The notes beneath the pieces were generated by a model. It saw only the letters and a list, made by a program, of their open reading frames with translations. It was not told the DNA's origin and did not search any database. 64,000 nucleotides of DNA from NCBI GenBank assembly GCA_002778215.1, contig PCDM01000001.1:2480001-2544000 (forward strand). Reading direction: 5' to 3'. Position 1 is the stretch's first letter, and each line of letters starts with the position of its first letter. Below, piece by piece: positions 11,746 to 23,227 of the stretch. Position numbers and translations under genes: made by a program. Source of the stretch: Esteya vermicola (Eukaryota; Ascomycota; Sordariomycetes; Ophiostomatales; Ophiostomataceae).

Positions 11746-13237
11746 CTAGTTCGACATGTTCCGCTGCAGAATGGGTTCGTGGAAGCTGTGGTAGTTGGCA
11801 GGTCTGCCACGGCGGTCGTCGTCGAAATCGTCGTCGCTGTCACCCGCCGTCGCCACCTCGGTCGCATCGTCAGCGTCGTCGACCTCGTCAGCGTCAGTGT
11901 CGTCGACCTCGTCGGCATAGTCCGCGTCCTCGTCCCCACCAGCCCGCTGGTACAAGAAGAACTGGATAAAGATGCCCATGTCCAGCAGCAGCGTGCCCAG
12001 GCTGCCGGCAAGCCACGACAGGTTGACCAAGAGGTACCTGCCGTAACTGCTGTCGCCGTGGCTGCCGTTGCCGCCTTCGCTGCCACCGTCGTCGTGCACC
12101 ATAATGGACAGCACGTAGGTCAGGTTGCCGAGACAGGCAAAGAGGAAAAAGAGCATGCTGACGCCCTCGGTCGACTGGCGCCGCCAGTTGAGCAGCAGCT
12201 GCGGCAGGCGCGAGCCCAGGTAGAGCACGGCACAGAGGTAGCCAAAGACCTGGCCCCAGACGCTAAAGACAATCTCGCCGCTGCTGCTGTCGTTGTTGTC
12301 GTCGCCGTCGCCACGCTTGCCCTCGTGGGGGTGGCTGCTGCTGAGGTACCAGCCGGCCACACCGGCGGCGCAGACCATGAAGACGGCCAGGGCATTCCAG
12401 GCAACAGCCTGCAGACGAGAGGCAGCGCCGGTGGTCGCCGTCGCAGCAGGGGCCGGCCCTGTCGCTGCGGCCGCCGGAAGAGCAGAAGACGCCAGAGGAG
12501 CGGAGACAGACGAGGGGCCGTGGCGGTGGTGCTCGTGGTGCTCGTGGCGGTCCGGGACAAAAGGAACGGCGGGGGACAGAGCCGACCAGCTGGGACGGCG
12601 GTGCTCGCTGCTGAGTAGAAGAGGAGCGGGCGGGAGGGCGCGGCTGCCAGAGTGGCGGCTGTCGTGGCGGCTGTCGTGGCGCAGGGTGTCGTCGGACAAG
12701 AGGGCCGTCTGCTCCGTGGCACTGCTGCTGGTGCCGGTCTCGACGTCGGCCACCTGTTTCGGTCTGTTCTTGCGTGTCTTGGCACGCGGCGGCGGGACGG
12801 GGTCGTCTCTCCAGGTGAAGCCGCGGTAGTAGAAGCACTGACCGAGGAGGACAATGTCGGCAATGGTGTAGTAGACGGCGAGGATGATCTGTGGAGGTGA
12901 GCGGCTGTCGTGGACCAGACGAGACAAGAGCACGAGACGAGAGGGCTTACCATGGTGGGCAGGACGCCCTGTAAGACGGCTCCGAGAATGTTAAAGACAT
13001 CGCCGGCAAGCCAGACGATGATGAAGTGGAGCGAGAGCCCGTCTGCGTTTCCGCGGCGGAAGTTTTCAATAATCTGTGGCGAGAAGACGACGACCCAGCA
13101 AGCGATCGAGATGGAGCTGTGGCATGCGTGAGTCAGCAAGAGTCATCCAGACGGGAAGGCCAAAAAAACAGGACATACCCGCATATGCCAGAAATGGCTT
13201 CGGCATTGAGATTCAGAGGCGCTGTTGGAGGAACCAT
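11746..13237 (-). CDS. Vacuolar PQ-loop transporter, Ypq/PQLC2 (Rtc2) type
   Basis: Three exons on the minus strand: 13237-13179, 13116-12951 and 12888-11746, giving 455 aa. The protein has the two PQ-loop repeats that define the family: FSPQIIENF near residue 30 and SRLPQLLLNW near 290. These sit in a seven-helix pattern with DVFNILGAVLQGVLPTM and a final LSWLAGSLGTLLLDMGIFIQ. A long Ser/Ala/Pro/His-rich cytosolic loop separates the two halves, and the C-terminus is an Asp-rich tail. Yeast Ypq1-3 and human PQLC2 move basic amino acids across the vacuolar or lysosomal membrane, and the same role is inferred here. Exon phases 2 and 0 fit exactly. The start ATG in MVPPTAPLNL is the only one in frame before the first splice donor. 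Confidence 0.88.
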
Positions 13238-14322
13238 GCTGGGCAATGGAAGAGAGAGGAAAGAGGGAAGAGGGAGAGGCGAGGCGAGGCGAGGAGAAGA
13301 GAGGGAATAGGCCCTGACGTGATGGGCAATGAGACGTTTGGTTCTGTTGGCTGTGGATTTTGTTGGCTGTTTGCTGTTTCACTTTGCCGGCTGTGCTTCC
13401 AGAGCTCGACGGCCGAGCCCTCCCAATCAGAAGACGAATGATCCAATGCTATATACCAAGAAAGAGAAAGAGAAAAACAAAAAGAAAAAAAAAGAAAAAA
13501 GAAAAGAAAAAAGAAAAACAAGAAGAACTGAGACGAACAGGATGGCCTGAAGAAGTAAAGGAAAAGGAAATTGAATAGGTTCTCGACCAAAGGGAGTCAC
13601 CGATGACTTATGATCCGGCAGAAAAACAGTGGGTCTCTGAAAAAATAGGAAAAAAACTCAGTACAAACAAGTGGAGAATGTTCGCCCGGGTCCGGCGAAG
13701 CTGTCTCTGTACAAAGTAGTAGCTGTCACCGCCCTCCATACGTATTCTATCTATTTGTGGGGTAAAACAAATGCCTGGACCGTGCTGGTATCAGAGAGGC
13801 ATCCATTCGTACTGTGCTCTCGGCTTTTCTCAGCTTGACTTCTCTGGGACAGACAGCAGACAGCAGCCGCATGTGTCCAGAGAGACCTGTCTTTTCGGAA
13901 GATTCGGTGTGGCAGGACAACCGTCCAAAGCACGCCATTCTGGCCCGTACTCGACATCACTGCAATGTAGCCACGCATCATACGGATTACATGGGAATTC
14001 TTCGACACAGTGCAAGCGCGGGGTCAGCAAGTCCGCTTAGAAGCGCCCTTGTACTCGGGTACTTGTCCGATCAGCCGCCGCGGTTCGCTATCTGATTTAT
14101 AATGGCGTTTTCTAGTGGCTCCTCCGATATATCGCCGCCAAATCCAACAGAACTCCCCCCCTCCTAAGCCCCCAAGCCTAACCACCTTTTCCGCCCACAG
14201 ATCTCTTGCCCCCCAACAACAGATCTCCTTGCTGTCTGTCCGCTGGTCTCTCTCCGTCTCTCAACAGTCTCCCATCGGCCTCATCCGTCTCTCCACCCCT
14301 CTCTCACGTGTCCCCAGAGACA
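13238..14322. other. Divergent intergenic region
   Basis: Shared upstream DNA of the PQ-loop gene (minus) and the Nudix gene (plus). It holds a GA-rich patch near 13250-13310, an A/G-rich tract at 13460-13560, and a CT-rich leader at 14200-14320. No further gene supported. Confidence 0.55.
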
Positions 14323-15700
14323 ATGGCGCTGCCCATTGCCGAGCTGCCCGTTCTGCCCGACGACGACACCATGCTCACGCGCCGGTTCGGCCGCGAGATT
14401 GCCAACTACTTCTCCGGCAGCCCCCTCAACCGCGTGTCCTTCTTGCGCACCGAACACAGCTTCCTCCAGGCCGCCTTTGCCCACCCCGGCGCCCGCTTCC
14501 TGCTCGTCCACAACCTCCTCCCCCTCGTCCACAACTCCGTACCGCCACGCCTCGCCTGGTCGAGCCAGGCCGACATTGCACCGCTCACCGGCACCGAGCC
14601 CTTTGCCCACACCGAGGAGGAGCAGGTCAAGAGCTACAACTCGGAGAGCGAGCCTCGACCCATCATCCTCTTCCTCGGCATCGACGAGAAGAACAAGTTC
14701 TCTGAGCCAGCCACTGCCGCCACTGCCGCCACGCCCCCCTTTTCGTACAACTCCTTCACCGGCAACCCCTTCTTTGCCGTCGACGTCACGCCCCGCGGCA
14801 CCACCGTCGCCCAAAAGGCGCGCTCCGTCATTGATGCGGCCAAGGCCAAGGGGCTCTCCTTTCTCGAGAACCCCCGCGGCATGAACCTGCTGGCCGAAGA
14901 AGGTACGTGCCTGCTCCCTGCCCCTCTGCTCTCTGATCTCTGATCTCTGCTCGGCCCTGCGTGCTCACCTCACCCGTCCAGCGGCCGCCTATGCCCAGGC
15001 CCGCGCCCTGCTCGACTGGAATGCGCGCAACCCCTTTTGTGCCCAGTGCGGCCAGCCGACGCTCTCCGTCAACGCCGGCACAAAACGCGTCTGTCCGCCG
15101 ACCGACTGGGCCGGCGTCGATGCCGATGCCGCCGCCGCAGGCCAGACGGCACGTGACCGCAAGCCCTGCAGCGCCCGCAAGGGCGTCTCCAACCTCAGCT
15201 TCCCGCGCACCGACCCCACTGTCATTATGGCCTGCGTCAGTGCCGACGGCCAGCGCGTCCTGCTCGGCCGCCAGAAGCGCTACCCGCCGTACTGGTACAG
15301 CACCCTCGCCGGCTTCCTCGAGCCGGGCGAGTCTGTCGAGGAGGCCGTCCGCCGCGAGGTCTGGGAGGAGAGCGGCGTCACCGTCGGCCGCGTCGTCATC
15401 CACAGCTCGCAGCCCTGGCCGTTCCCGGCCAACCTGATGATTGGCGCCGTCGGCATCGCTCTGCCCGGCGACGGCGAAAAGATCTTTCTCGGCCACGACC
15501 CCGAGCTCGAAGACGCCCGCTGGTTCTCCATGGACGATGTCCGCGTCGCCCTCCAGTTCAACACGGCCGGTCTCGAGGACGCCATCCGCGAGGGCTACAA
15601 GGAAGGCGACCTGCGCCTGCCGCCCCGCACGGCCATTGCCAACCAGCTGCTGGCCGCCGTCGCCGATGGATATGCAGACTCGCCAGCTCCAAAGATGTAG
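14323..15700 (+). CDS. npy1: NADH pyrophosphatase (Nudix hydrolase, NUDT12/Npy1 type)
   Basis: Two exons, 14323-14902 and 14982-15700, giving 432 aa. The N-terminal domain (FSGSPLNRVSFLR) is followed by a zinc ribbon with CAQCG, a Cys in KRVCPPTDW and a Cys in KPCSARKG. The NFPRTDP-like motif reads LSFPRTDPTVIM. The Nudix box at about residues 318-340 is complete (GFLEPGESVEEAVRREVWEE followed by SGV), and an SQPWPFPANLM motif specific to NADH pyrophosphatases follows. The enzyme cleaves NAD(P)H to NMNH and AMP, and may also act on 5' NAD-capped RNA. Family members are often peroxisomal, but this C-terminus (APKM) is not a standard PTS1 tripeptide. The N-terminal half has a Ser/Ala insertion near residues 125-145. 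The intron is phase 1. Confidence 0.95.
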
Positions 15701-16520
15701 ACAAGAAACAAGAACGAGAAGCGGAAGCAGAAAGAAGCCCCCCGAAAAATGCTGAAATAGGGAAGCAGCCAAGACTTTGTTATATTGAACCGTAGAATCT
15801 AGACTAGTAAATAAGAATATGACAGAGGAGAAAGAGAACAAAAGAGGTAAAGAGTGAAATCAGATCATAAATGGCTGATATTTGGCTGTCTTGGCTTCCG
15901 CCAGAGTATTATTATGTAATCTAACACGCTAGACCAGACTAGTATTAGCTCCAAAGTGTATCTCATAAATACCAGAAAAAATTTCTCGCATTTCAATTTT
16001 CTTCTCTTCTTTCTTTTTTTCACATCGGCGAGGACCTGCTCTGCACCGTCATGTGAAGAGCAGGACTTTGCTAATTGTTCTAAGAGGGCTCCACGAATGT
16101 GGCTTGCTGAGGGTTATTGTATCTCTTCCATGAGTTTCCCTCCGTTCCCGGCCCCCGCGAGTAATGTGATCACCTCTTCCCTTTATACATTGCCATGGAC
16201 GTCGTCACAGGTCCTTGACGGTGGGGTGGTTCCTACATCCCTATTCCCATCTCTCCCCCCTGCGCATTTACTGTTTCGTGCGCTCGACCGTAGATGGACG
16301 TGAGAGTAGTTTGAGCATGATTTTCTATTGGTTAAAATACATGATCTCCAAATCGTCAGAAGACGGCAGAAAACGAAATCTGTCTCGGTCGCGTTCATCT
16401 ACAGCATCTACAGTGTACATACACGGTATGGTCACACAGCGTACGGGTCAGGTGTTGCTGTACAGTATTGATTGTCATTTCTATGGAACATACTGCCTCC
16501 TATACACGGACAACCATCGT
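15701..16520. other. Intergenic region between convergent genes
   Basis: Holds the 3' ends of the Nudix gene and of the L10a gene on the other strand. Sequence is of mixed composition. No coding signal or RNA gene recognised. Confidence 0.5.
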
Positions 16521-17403
16521 CTAGTACAGACGGTGGGGCGGCGACATGGTAGCCTTAATGGTCAGGCTACCCACGTTCTGCCAGCCCTTCTTCAGCAGGG
16601 AGACGAGGTAGTTGATGGCCAGCATAATGTTGGCCACCAGCTGCTCCTGGGTCATGCCGACGTTGCCGACGGCGACACCCATGCACAGAACCTTTTTCAG
16701 CTGGAACTTGATGGTCGACTTGACTTCGGTGATCTTGCCCGTCAGGTCGTCCGAGTGCGACACTGGCGTAGGGAACTTGCCGGCCTTGGACAGACCAGGA
16801 CCCAGGATACGCGGGATCGTCTTGATGAGCGTCTCGGAAGCGATGAACGCATCGTACTTGCGGGCCAGCTTCTTGACGAGCTTCTTGTTCTTGTTCAGCT
16901 TCTTCAGGTCATCCGAGGACATGGCGTCCACACCACCGTGCTTGGCACGGTCAATATCGTGCTGGTCACCGAGAATGCTGGCCACAGTTAGCAAATAGGA
17001 CCAAAAAAGATGAGGGAAAAACGAAAGCGAAGAATTAAAAAGACTCCTTACCAGATGGCCATGTTGGGACGAGGCACAGAGGGCAGGCGGACAGTGCCAG
17101 AGAAACGCTTGTCACGCTGAGGGTCATAGTTCTTGAGGCCGATCTGGAGCTCGACGGTCTCGAGGAAGTTACGCTTCTTGGTCTCGAGAGAGTACTCAAG
17201 AAGCTCGGCAACGTTGCCACTATAGCCAGTCAGTCAGCATGCATTTCGGCTGCATTCGTTCCATCGTTCATTCGTTGGAGAGAGAGAAAAAGCATACCGC
17301 ACTCCGGCGACGGTGATCCTGTAAAAAAGGCGGTTAGCATTGCGTCCCGTTGACAGTCCCAGTCCATTCCAATGTTCCACAAGAGGCCTACTCACTTGGA
17401 CAT
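16521..17403 (-). CDS. rpl10a: 60S ribosomal protein L10a (uL1)
   Basis: Four exons on the minus strand: 17403-17396 (8 nt), 17318-17298 (21 nt), 17219-17052 and 16977-16521. The sum is 654 nt, or 217 aa, the exact length expected for eukaryotic L10a. The protein starts MSKITVAGVRGNVAELLEYS and contains NYDPQRDKRFSGTVRLP, GDQHDIDRAKHGGVDAMS, PRILGPGLSKAGKFP and VGMTQEQLVANIMLAIN. All are signature uL1 segments that bind the mobile L1 stalk of 25S rRNA. The very small first exons are typical of fungal ribosomal protein genes. Two CACGTG boxes lie upstream. Confidence 0.97.
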
Positions 17404-17589
17404 TTTGACCGTCTTCCAGTAGAATTATCTGATTCTAATGGTGAGGATTGTTTGCGTGATGGAATTTGGTGAAAATAGAAATCTGAGAAAAGTTACCGCG
17501 CTACTGCTGAAAGAGGAGTCGCAAAAAAATACGAGACAGAATATTTTCCTGTGTGTGTGGAAAAAAAAAATACCCTAGAGGGGTTTGAA

Positions 17590-17633
17590 CACGTGACCAA
17601 CATTAAGTCATCGTCGCTGTCACATCACGTGAT
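17590..17633. promoter_or_regulatory. Two CACGTG E-boxes upstream of rpl10a
   Basis: CACGTG at 17590-17595 and the perfect palindrome ATCACGTGAT at 17624-17633 lie about 190-230 bp before the L10a start codon on the minus strand. CACGTG is the core bound by Cbf1-type bHLH factors. In some ascomycetes, such as Candida, these sit on ribosomal protein promoters. Function here is inferred. The same 10-mer occurs before PRP38. Confidence 0.45.
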
Positions 17634-17847
17634 ATGCACGTAGCCCAACTCTTCTCAAGATGCAGTGGATATATTACCGTCTTCTCTGAACGGCCGTCTA
17701 AAACGTAACGCCAATGATAATCTGGGTAAGAAATACAAACTCGCTAATAAACGGGGTCTCGGCTTGGGAAGGAGAACATTCCCTAGAACTCAGCGCCATG
17801 ACAAAGAAAAAAGAAAAGGAAACGAAAGGAGTGAAAACGGATTCAAA

Positions 17848-20041
17848 CTAGTAGACCTCCTCATAAACCTCCGTCACAGCCATACTAGAAGCAGGCTCGT
17901 TTCCTTCGTAGTTTACCTCCATTGCCGGCGCTTCAAATTCCTCCACCGCATTAGATTCCAAATGATCATCATGGCTGACGCCGTTGAGCTCCACCGTCTC
18001 CAAGACGACCTCCTCGCTCTGGACCTCAATGACAGGAGGCTCTGCACTTTCATTCTCCGCGACAGACGGCTCAATAGATGCAAAGTCCTCCGTCATCGTC
18101 TCCGCACTCGTAGATCCGATGTCCTCCGTGACTGCAATGGATACAGTCTCTTCTGCCTCGGCAGCATCCGTATCAACCGTAGAACTCGCTGCTGCTGCTG
18201 CTGCTGCTGTTGCCGTTGCTGCCGCTGGTAGAGCTGACGACGTCGAGGACGTCGAGGAACCGGCTGCCTTTCCGGGCAACGTCTTCTTTGCTGTTGTAGG
18301 CGGGTGCACTTTGCGAATGACGGGACGCTTGGCGGCCGGAGAGGCAGCTTTCCGCAATGTTTGAACGGGCGCCTTTTCTGCTGTCTTGGAGGCCGATGCC
18401 TGAGTAGGTCGCATCATGCGAGCCAAGAAGCCTTCGTCGACTTCCTTCTCCTTGCGGATGATGGGGTGGTCACGAGCTGGCTGCTTTGGCGGAGGACCAA
18501 TGCTTGGCCGCGGCCGGCTAATGTTTGAGCTCTGTCTACGGAGGCCCCGTCCCGTCGTTGGGTTGGCAGTTCCTGCGGTAGACACGCTGTTTCTGCTCGG
18601 AGACCGGGTCATGCTCGGGTGTGCCAAGTTGTAGTTTCCAGACAGTCTCGAGACGGATGACGGACGAGGCACATTTGCTTTTGTGGCCGAGGAGGCGGTG
18701 TGGGTTGTCAGGCCGGCAGGAAGATGAACGGGCCTCGTAGGTGACTTTGGCTTCGGCTTAACGAACCCAATCCCGTTAGGAGGGAACGAAGGGATCGCCA
18801 GAGGCTTCTTTACCGCAGAAGCCCCGTGCTTCCCAGCTGCCGGAGAGGAGGTCGACGTGGTCGCAGCGGCAGTTCTGTCCGAAGCTGTCGGCGTCACCTT
18901 CTTCTCGGGCGTTTTCGTCGGAAGCTTCGTGGCAGATTTGCCGGGGCTGGTAGGCGTCTTGAGAGCAGCACTTGTAGCGAGCTTCTTTTCCACTTTCATG
19001 TTGGCCTTTGCAGTGGAAATCGCCTTGGGGATGCTCTTGCTGGCGGTTGCCGTCGGTTTGGGGGCATCCTTGGAGGTCGTGCCGTTGGCCGTCTTGGCAG
19101 GGGGAGCATGGCTAGACTTGAGCGGAGCCGCAGTCTTGGGAATGGTGCTGGGCTTTGGTTTGGGCAGGCCTTTTGGAGCAGAAGGCGCAGGTTTTTCGTG
19201 GGACGCGGTGTCTGTCTTTTCAGTCGTCTTTTTTGACTTTTCCGTCTTTTCCGTGGTCTCTGTAGTCTGCTGGACGACTTCCTGGACGACTTCTTGGACA
19301 GCTTCTTGGACGGCCGGCTGGACAGTCTCCCTGGTTTCTGTCACCTGGCTCACGATCACGCTGGCCGTGACGACAGCCGTCTTTGTCGAGACAGAGGTCA
19401 CAGTGTGCTGTTCTGACTCGGACCGTGGCTCTAGCTCCGGCTCTAGCTGTAGCTCAGGCTCTGGCTTGGCGTCCTGGACTGTGGCGGACGCGACTGGGAG
19501 GGCTGGAGAGTCGACAGCAGGCAAGGAGACTTCCTTTGGGGCGACAACCGTGGGCAGCGGAGCCGAGGTGACCGAGAGAGGTTTCGCCGGTTCGTCCGAC
19601 ACGACGGCCGGCGTATTTGCGGCGTTCTGCCAGCTGGCAAAAACGGGGGGCTTTGAAGGAGTGTTGAAGATATCGCCGCTGGTGACGCTGGCGACGCTGA
19701 CGCCGGTCGTGCTTCCCAGGAGGACCGACGAGGTCGTCTCGGCTTCGCTGCCGCCGCTGACTTTTCGAGACTGGGAGAGGGCTGAATCTGTGCTGCGGTC
19801 GCGCTGGAGGCCCATTCTGCCGTCCTTCTCGACGGTGATGAAGCTTGTGCGTACGCGCGAGAGCGGGCGGGGAGAGTCGGAGGCTAACGAGTTAGTTTGG
19901 CAGAGCCCTGGAGAGAGGGAGAGAGAGAGAGAAGCAAGAAAGGGACGAACCTTGAGAGGGCGTGCCAGGCCGTCCACGATCGGGCGGACTAGTCTCTCCT
20001 CTCTGCTCAAACATGGCGCGAAGGTTCTTAACCTGAGACAT
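17848..20041 (-). CDS. Large basic disordered protein of unknown function
   Basis: Two exons on the minus strand, 20041-19951 and 19883-17848, giving 708 aa. The intron has a GTTCGT donor, a CTAAC branch and a TTAG acceptor. The N-terminus MSQVKNLRAMFEQRGE runs into a Pro/Ser segment and then RPLSRVRTSFITVEKDGRMG. I recall this pattern from unnamed Pezizomycotina proteins. The middle is rich in Lys, Pro, Ala, Ser and Thr with no predicted fold. The C-terminal part has SP/RS-type motifs (MTRSPSRNSVS, RPRPSIGPPPKQ) and a short conserved-looking block, DEGFLARMMRPTQASASKT. The end is acidic. Composition suggests a scaffold or cytoskeleton/nucleic-acid associated protein, but I do not recognise a function. 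The CTG-like repeat at about 18190 encodes an Ala run. Confidence 0.75.
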
Positions 20042-21876
20042 GACGGGCTAAGCAAGGAAGGTGCGATGCAGTAAACAGTAAAAAAGGGCTCCAAACGAGG
20101 GAAAGAGCGAGAGAGACAGAGAGAAGAGGAAGGACGCCAGGGCAAGAGGACAAAAGAAAAAAGCGGGAAAAAGTAAAGGGGGAAAAAACGACTGGAAAGC
20201 GAAGGCGGCAGCCGCCGACCGGCACGGACGATAGCAGTGTGAGTGTGCTCGTGAAGGAGGAAGGAGCGAGGTGACAGATCAGAGTTGGGAATGGGAAGGA
20301 GCGAGGAGCAAGGAGCAAGAGCTCAGTGGATAAGTACTCCGTACTGCCTGCGTATAAGATCGAGCTGGCGCGTTGTGGCTGGCGACGTGAGCTAGGAGAC
20401 GGGGTAGGCGGGTGGATCTTTTGCCCTAGAAAACAAACGAGGAAGGAATACGAACGAATCGGCTGGACGTGAGTCGACGTTGGCCAGTCCCTTTTCTCCC
20501 TGAACACTTTCTTTTTTCTGACCTGTCGAGCAACACTGGTCAACCAAAAAACCGACCACACGTATGCCAAAAGTACTGGCAGGGGACGCTGTGATTCGTG
20601 AAGAAGAATAGCCGGAGATCCGAAGCGGACGATGTCGGTTTGGATGAAAGAGCTACCAGATGGAATTGTGGATAGTTGGAAGAAGAGATGGAAGAGCCAG
20701 ACGAAGAGAAGAGGGAGGCGGAGATGAGCGTACGAGCAATGAAAGGCGATATGCAGAGCGTACGAGCGCTCGTAGGTAGAGATGAGTACTATGTACGAGC
20801 AGTCCGTACAGTGAATGTACAGCGTAATTTTGGGTCGAATAAACAAAAGAGGTCCAAAAGAGGGCGAGGACGAACGTTTTGTGGAGGTGTGTGGCTGCTC
20901 GTGAAGGTGGCTCCCGAATTTAAATGATTGGGGACAGGTAGTCTGGAGTTGCGGGTTTCAGGGGAGCTCTGGTCTCCGTCTCGACCGTTTGGGGAGGGGG
21001 TGGTTACGGAGTGACCACGGTCTACGGCGAGCGAGTACTACGAGTGCCTGCTGTGTGCGTGACGAAATGCCATGCTGGCAAAACGGATTCTGGCAGTCGA
21101 CGTACGCAGGAGGAAAGAGCAAAGGGGAAAGAGCACTAAAATAATGAAATAATTAAAACGGTCCCTGGAGGGTGATGCATGCGTCGTTTCGCATTCATGG
21201 GCATTTGACCGTTCATGCAGCTGCGACGGACACCCCTGAGCTCAAGCAGAGTGCCATTTCAGGCAAGAGCAGACGAACCATGTGGCAGGAGCGACTCACC
21301 ATGTGTCGGTACGTACCTACTATGTACGCCATATACTCTGTACATTTTACCATGTATGCAGCAAAAAACAAACAGACAAAAATCAAACTCGTAAAGTAAA
21401 ATAACAGCATAAAAACTCAGCGACTAGCGTTTAGCAGGACTCTATCGAACCGTGGTATGATTCGTATGAGCTTCTGGGAGTATGAGGAGTACGGAGTACG
21501 ACGGCGCTCTCCTACCTTCTTCAGCATCATCTCGATCGAGGGCACCATTGCTGGGTCCTGCCGGGTCACGATGGCCCTCCTAGGATAGGGAGTAATATTA
21601 TGAAGAAATAGGGGTAATATTAACAGACGCTTGGACCAACACCAGAAGAAGGCGAGCTCCACCCGCAGATGAAGGAACTGATCAGAGCTCAGGAGTCCGA
21701 TGGTCGGCCAAAAAAGCTCTCCAGAGCGCGCAATAATACCCCGCCATTGGCTGGAATTTTGACACTTGCTATTCGAAAAAGAATCGTTAGAGGACGAAAA
21801 GGCGAGAGAAGACGACGAGACAAAAGGGCAAGAAAGACAAGGACAAGAAGACGAATTCTTTTGTTTGGAACCAGCC
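20042..21876. other. Divergent intergenic region, about 1.8 kb
   Basis: Upstream DNA of the disordered protein (minus) and lys12 (plus). GTACGAG motif clusters lie near 20740-20815, 21300-21330 and 21480-21500. No further gene supported. Minus-strand ORFs over 21417-22256 overlap lys12 in the wrong frame. Confidence 0.55.
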
Positions 21877-23088
21877 ATGGCAGCAAGAAGAACGCTGAGA
21901 ATTGGTGAGTCTCGGAGCATTCTCCCAATCCAAAATCCAAAACCCACTCCTTCGATTCCTTCCTTTTTTTTTCTCTTCCTTTTTTTTTTCATTCCTCTGG
22001 ATTCTCGACATTCTGACACCACAGGTCTCATCCCTGGCGATGGCATTGGCCGAGAGGTCATCCCTGCTGGCCGCCGCATTCTTGAAGCCCTGCCCAGCAG
22101 CCTCGGCCTCCAGTTCTCCTTTGTCGACCTCGATGCCGGCTTTGAGACGTTTGAAAAGACCGGTGCCGCCCTCCCGGACCGGACTGTCGACATCCTCAAG
22201 CAAGAGTGCGATGGCGCCCTCTTTGGCGCCGTCTCGTCCCCGACAACGGCCGTCAAGGGCTACTCGTCGCCCATTGTGGCGCTCCGCAAGAAACTCGACC
22301 TCTATGCCAACGTCCGGCCGGTCAAGACGGCCGTCGGCGAAAAGGGCGTCAAGCCCATCGACATGGTCATTGTGCGGGAAAACACAGAGGACCTCTATGT
22401 CAAGGAGGAGCGCACCTTTGACGACCCCAGCGGCCGCGGCAAGGTGGCCGAAGCCATCAAGCGCATATCCGAGCGGGCGTCGCATCGCATTGCCACCATG
22501 GCCGGCGAGATTGCCCTGCGCCGGCAAAAGATCCGCGAGTCGGGCGTCGCCAGCATCCATAGCCGCCCTGCCGTGACCATCACGCACAAGTCCAACGTAC
22601 TCTCGCAGACCGACGGCCTCTTCCGCTCCGTCGCCCGGCTGGCCCTCGCCGCTGCCCCCTTCCAGACGGGCGGTGTCACCGTCGAGGAGCAGATTGTCGA
22701 CTCTATGGTCTACAAGCTCTTCCGGCAGCCCGAATACTATGACGTCATTGTGGCCCCCAACCTCTACGGCGACATCCTTTCCGACGGCGCGGCGGCCCTC
22801 GTTGGCTCGCTCGGCCTCGTGCCCAGCGCCAACGTCGGCGAGGGCTTTGCCATTGGCGAGCCCTGTCACGGCAGCGCTCCCGACATCCAGGGCAAGAACA
22901 TTGCCAACCCGATTGCCACCTTGCGCAGCACGGCGCTGATGCTTGAGTTCCTCAACGAGGAGGAGGCTGCCGCCAAGATCTACACGGCCGTGGATGCCAA
23001 CCTGGCCGAGGGCCAGCTGCTGAGCCCCGACTTGGGCGGCCGCGCCAAGACGGACGAGGTCGTGGAGGATGTGTTGCGGAGACTCTAG
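21877..23088 (+). CDS. lys12: Homoisocitrate dehydrogenase (lysine biosynthesis)
   Basis: Two exons, 21877-21904 (28 nt) and 22025-23088, giving 363 aa. The spliced start reads MAARRTLRIGLIPGDGIGRE. The isocitrate/isopropylmalate dehydrogenase fold is complete. It has YANVRPVK and VIVRENTEDLYVKEER, the loop that in homoisocitrate dehydrogenases replaces the isopropylmalate-specific residues. It also has ITHKSNVL, the metal-binding segment PNLYGDILSDGAAALVGSLG, and the NAD-site EPCHGSAPDIQGKNIANP. The enzyme turns homoisocitrate into 2-oxoadipate in the fungal alpha-aminoadipate pathway. There is little N-terminal extension, so a mitochondrial presequence is not evident. The gene is convergent with 5-oxoprolinase, with 139 bp between stop codons. 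Confidence 0.95.
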   Translation: MAARRTLRIGESRSILPIQNPKPTPSIPSFFFLFLFFFIPLDSRHSDTTGLIPGDGIGREVIPAGRRILEALPSSLGLQFSFVDLDAGFETFEKTGAALPDRTVDILKQECDGALFGAVSSPTTAVKGYSSPIVALRKKLDLYANVRPVKTAVGEKGVKPIDMVIVRENTEDLYVKEERTFDDPSGRGKVAEAIKRISERASHRIATMAGEIALRRQKIRESGVASIHSRPAVTITHKSNVLSQTDGLFRSVARLALAAAPFQTGGVTVEEQIVDSMVYKLFRQPEYYDVIVAPNLYGDILSDGAAALVGSLGLVPSANVGEGFAIGEPCHGSAPDIQGKNIANPIATLRSTALMLEFLNEEEAAAKIYTAVDANLAEGQLLSPDLGGRAKTDEVVEDVLRRL

Positions 23089-23227
23089 AGGTAACAGGAA
23101 AGGGAAAGAAAAGAAAAGAAGAAAAGGAAAGGAAAAAAACAAAATTTTGAATAAAGGAAACATCTGTTTTGGAGGCCTCTATTTTTGATACTTCTTGATC
23201 CTCTTGAACTGGACCCGTCTGACGTCC

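Noticed and set aside
18857..20074. 405-aa + strand ORF with hydrophobic and Ser-rich parts
   Set aside because: Antisense of the disordered Lys/Pro/Ala-rich protein, whose own splicing and frame are consistent.
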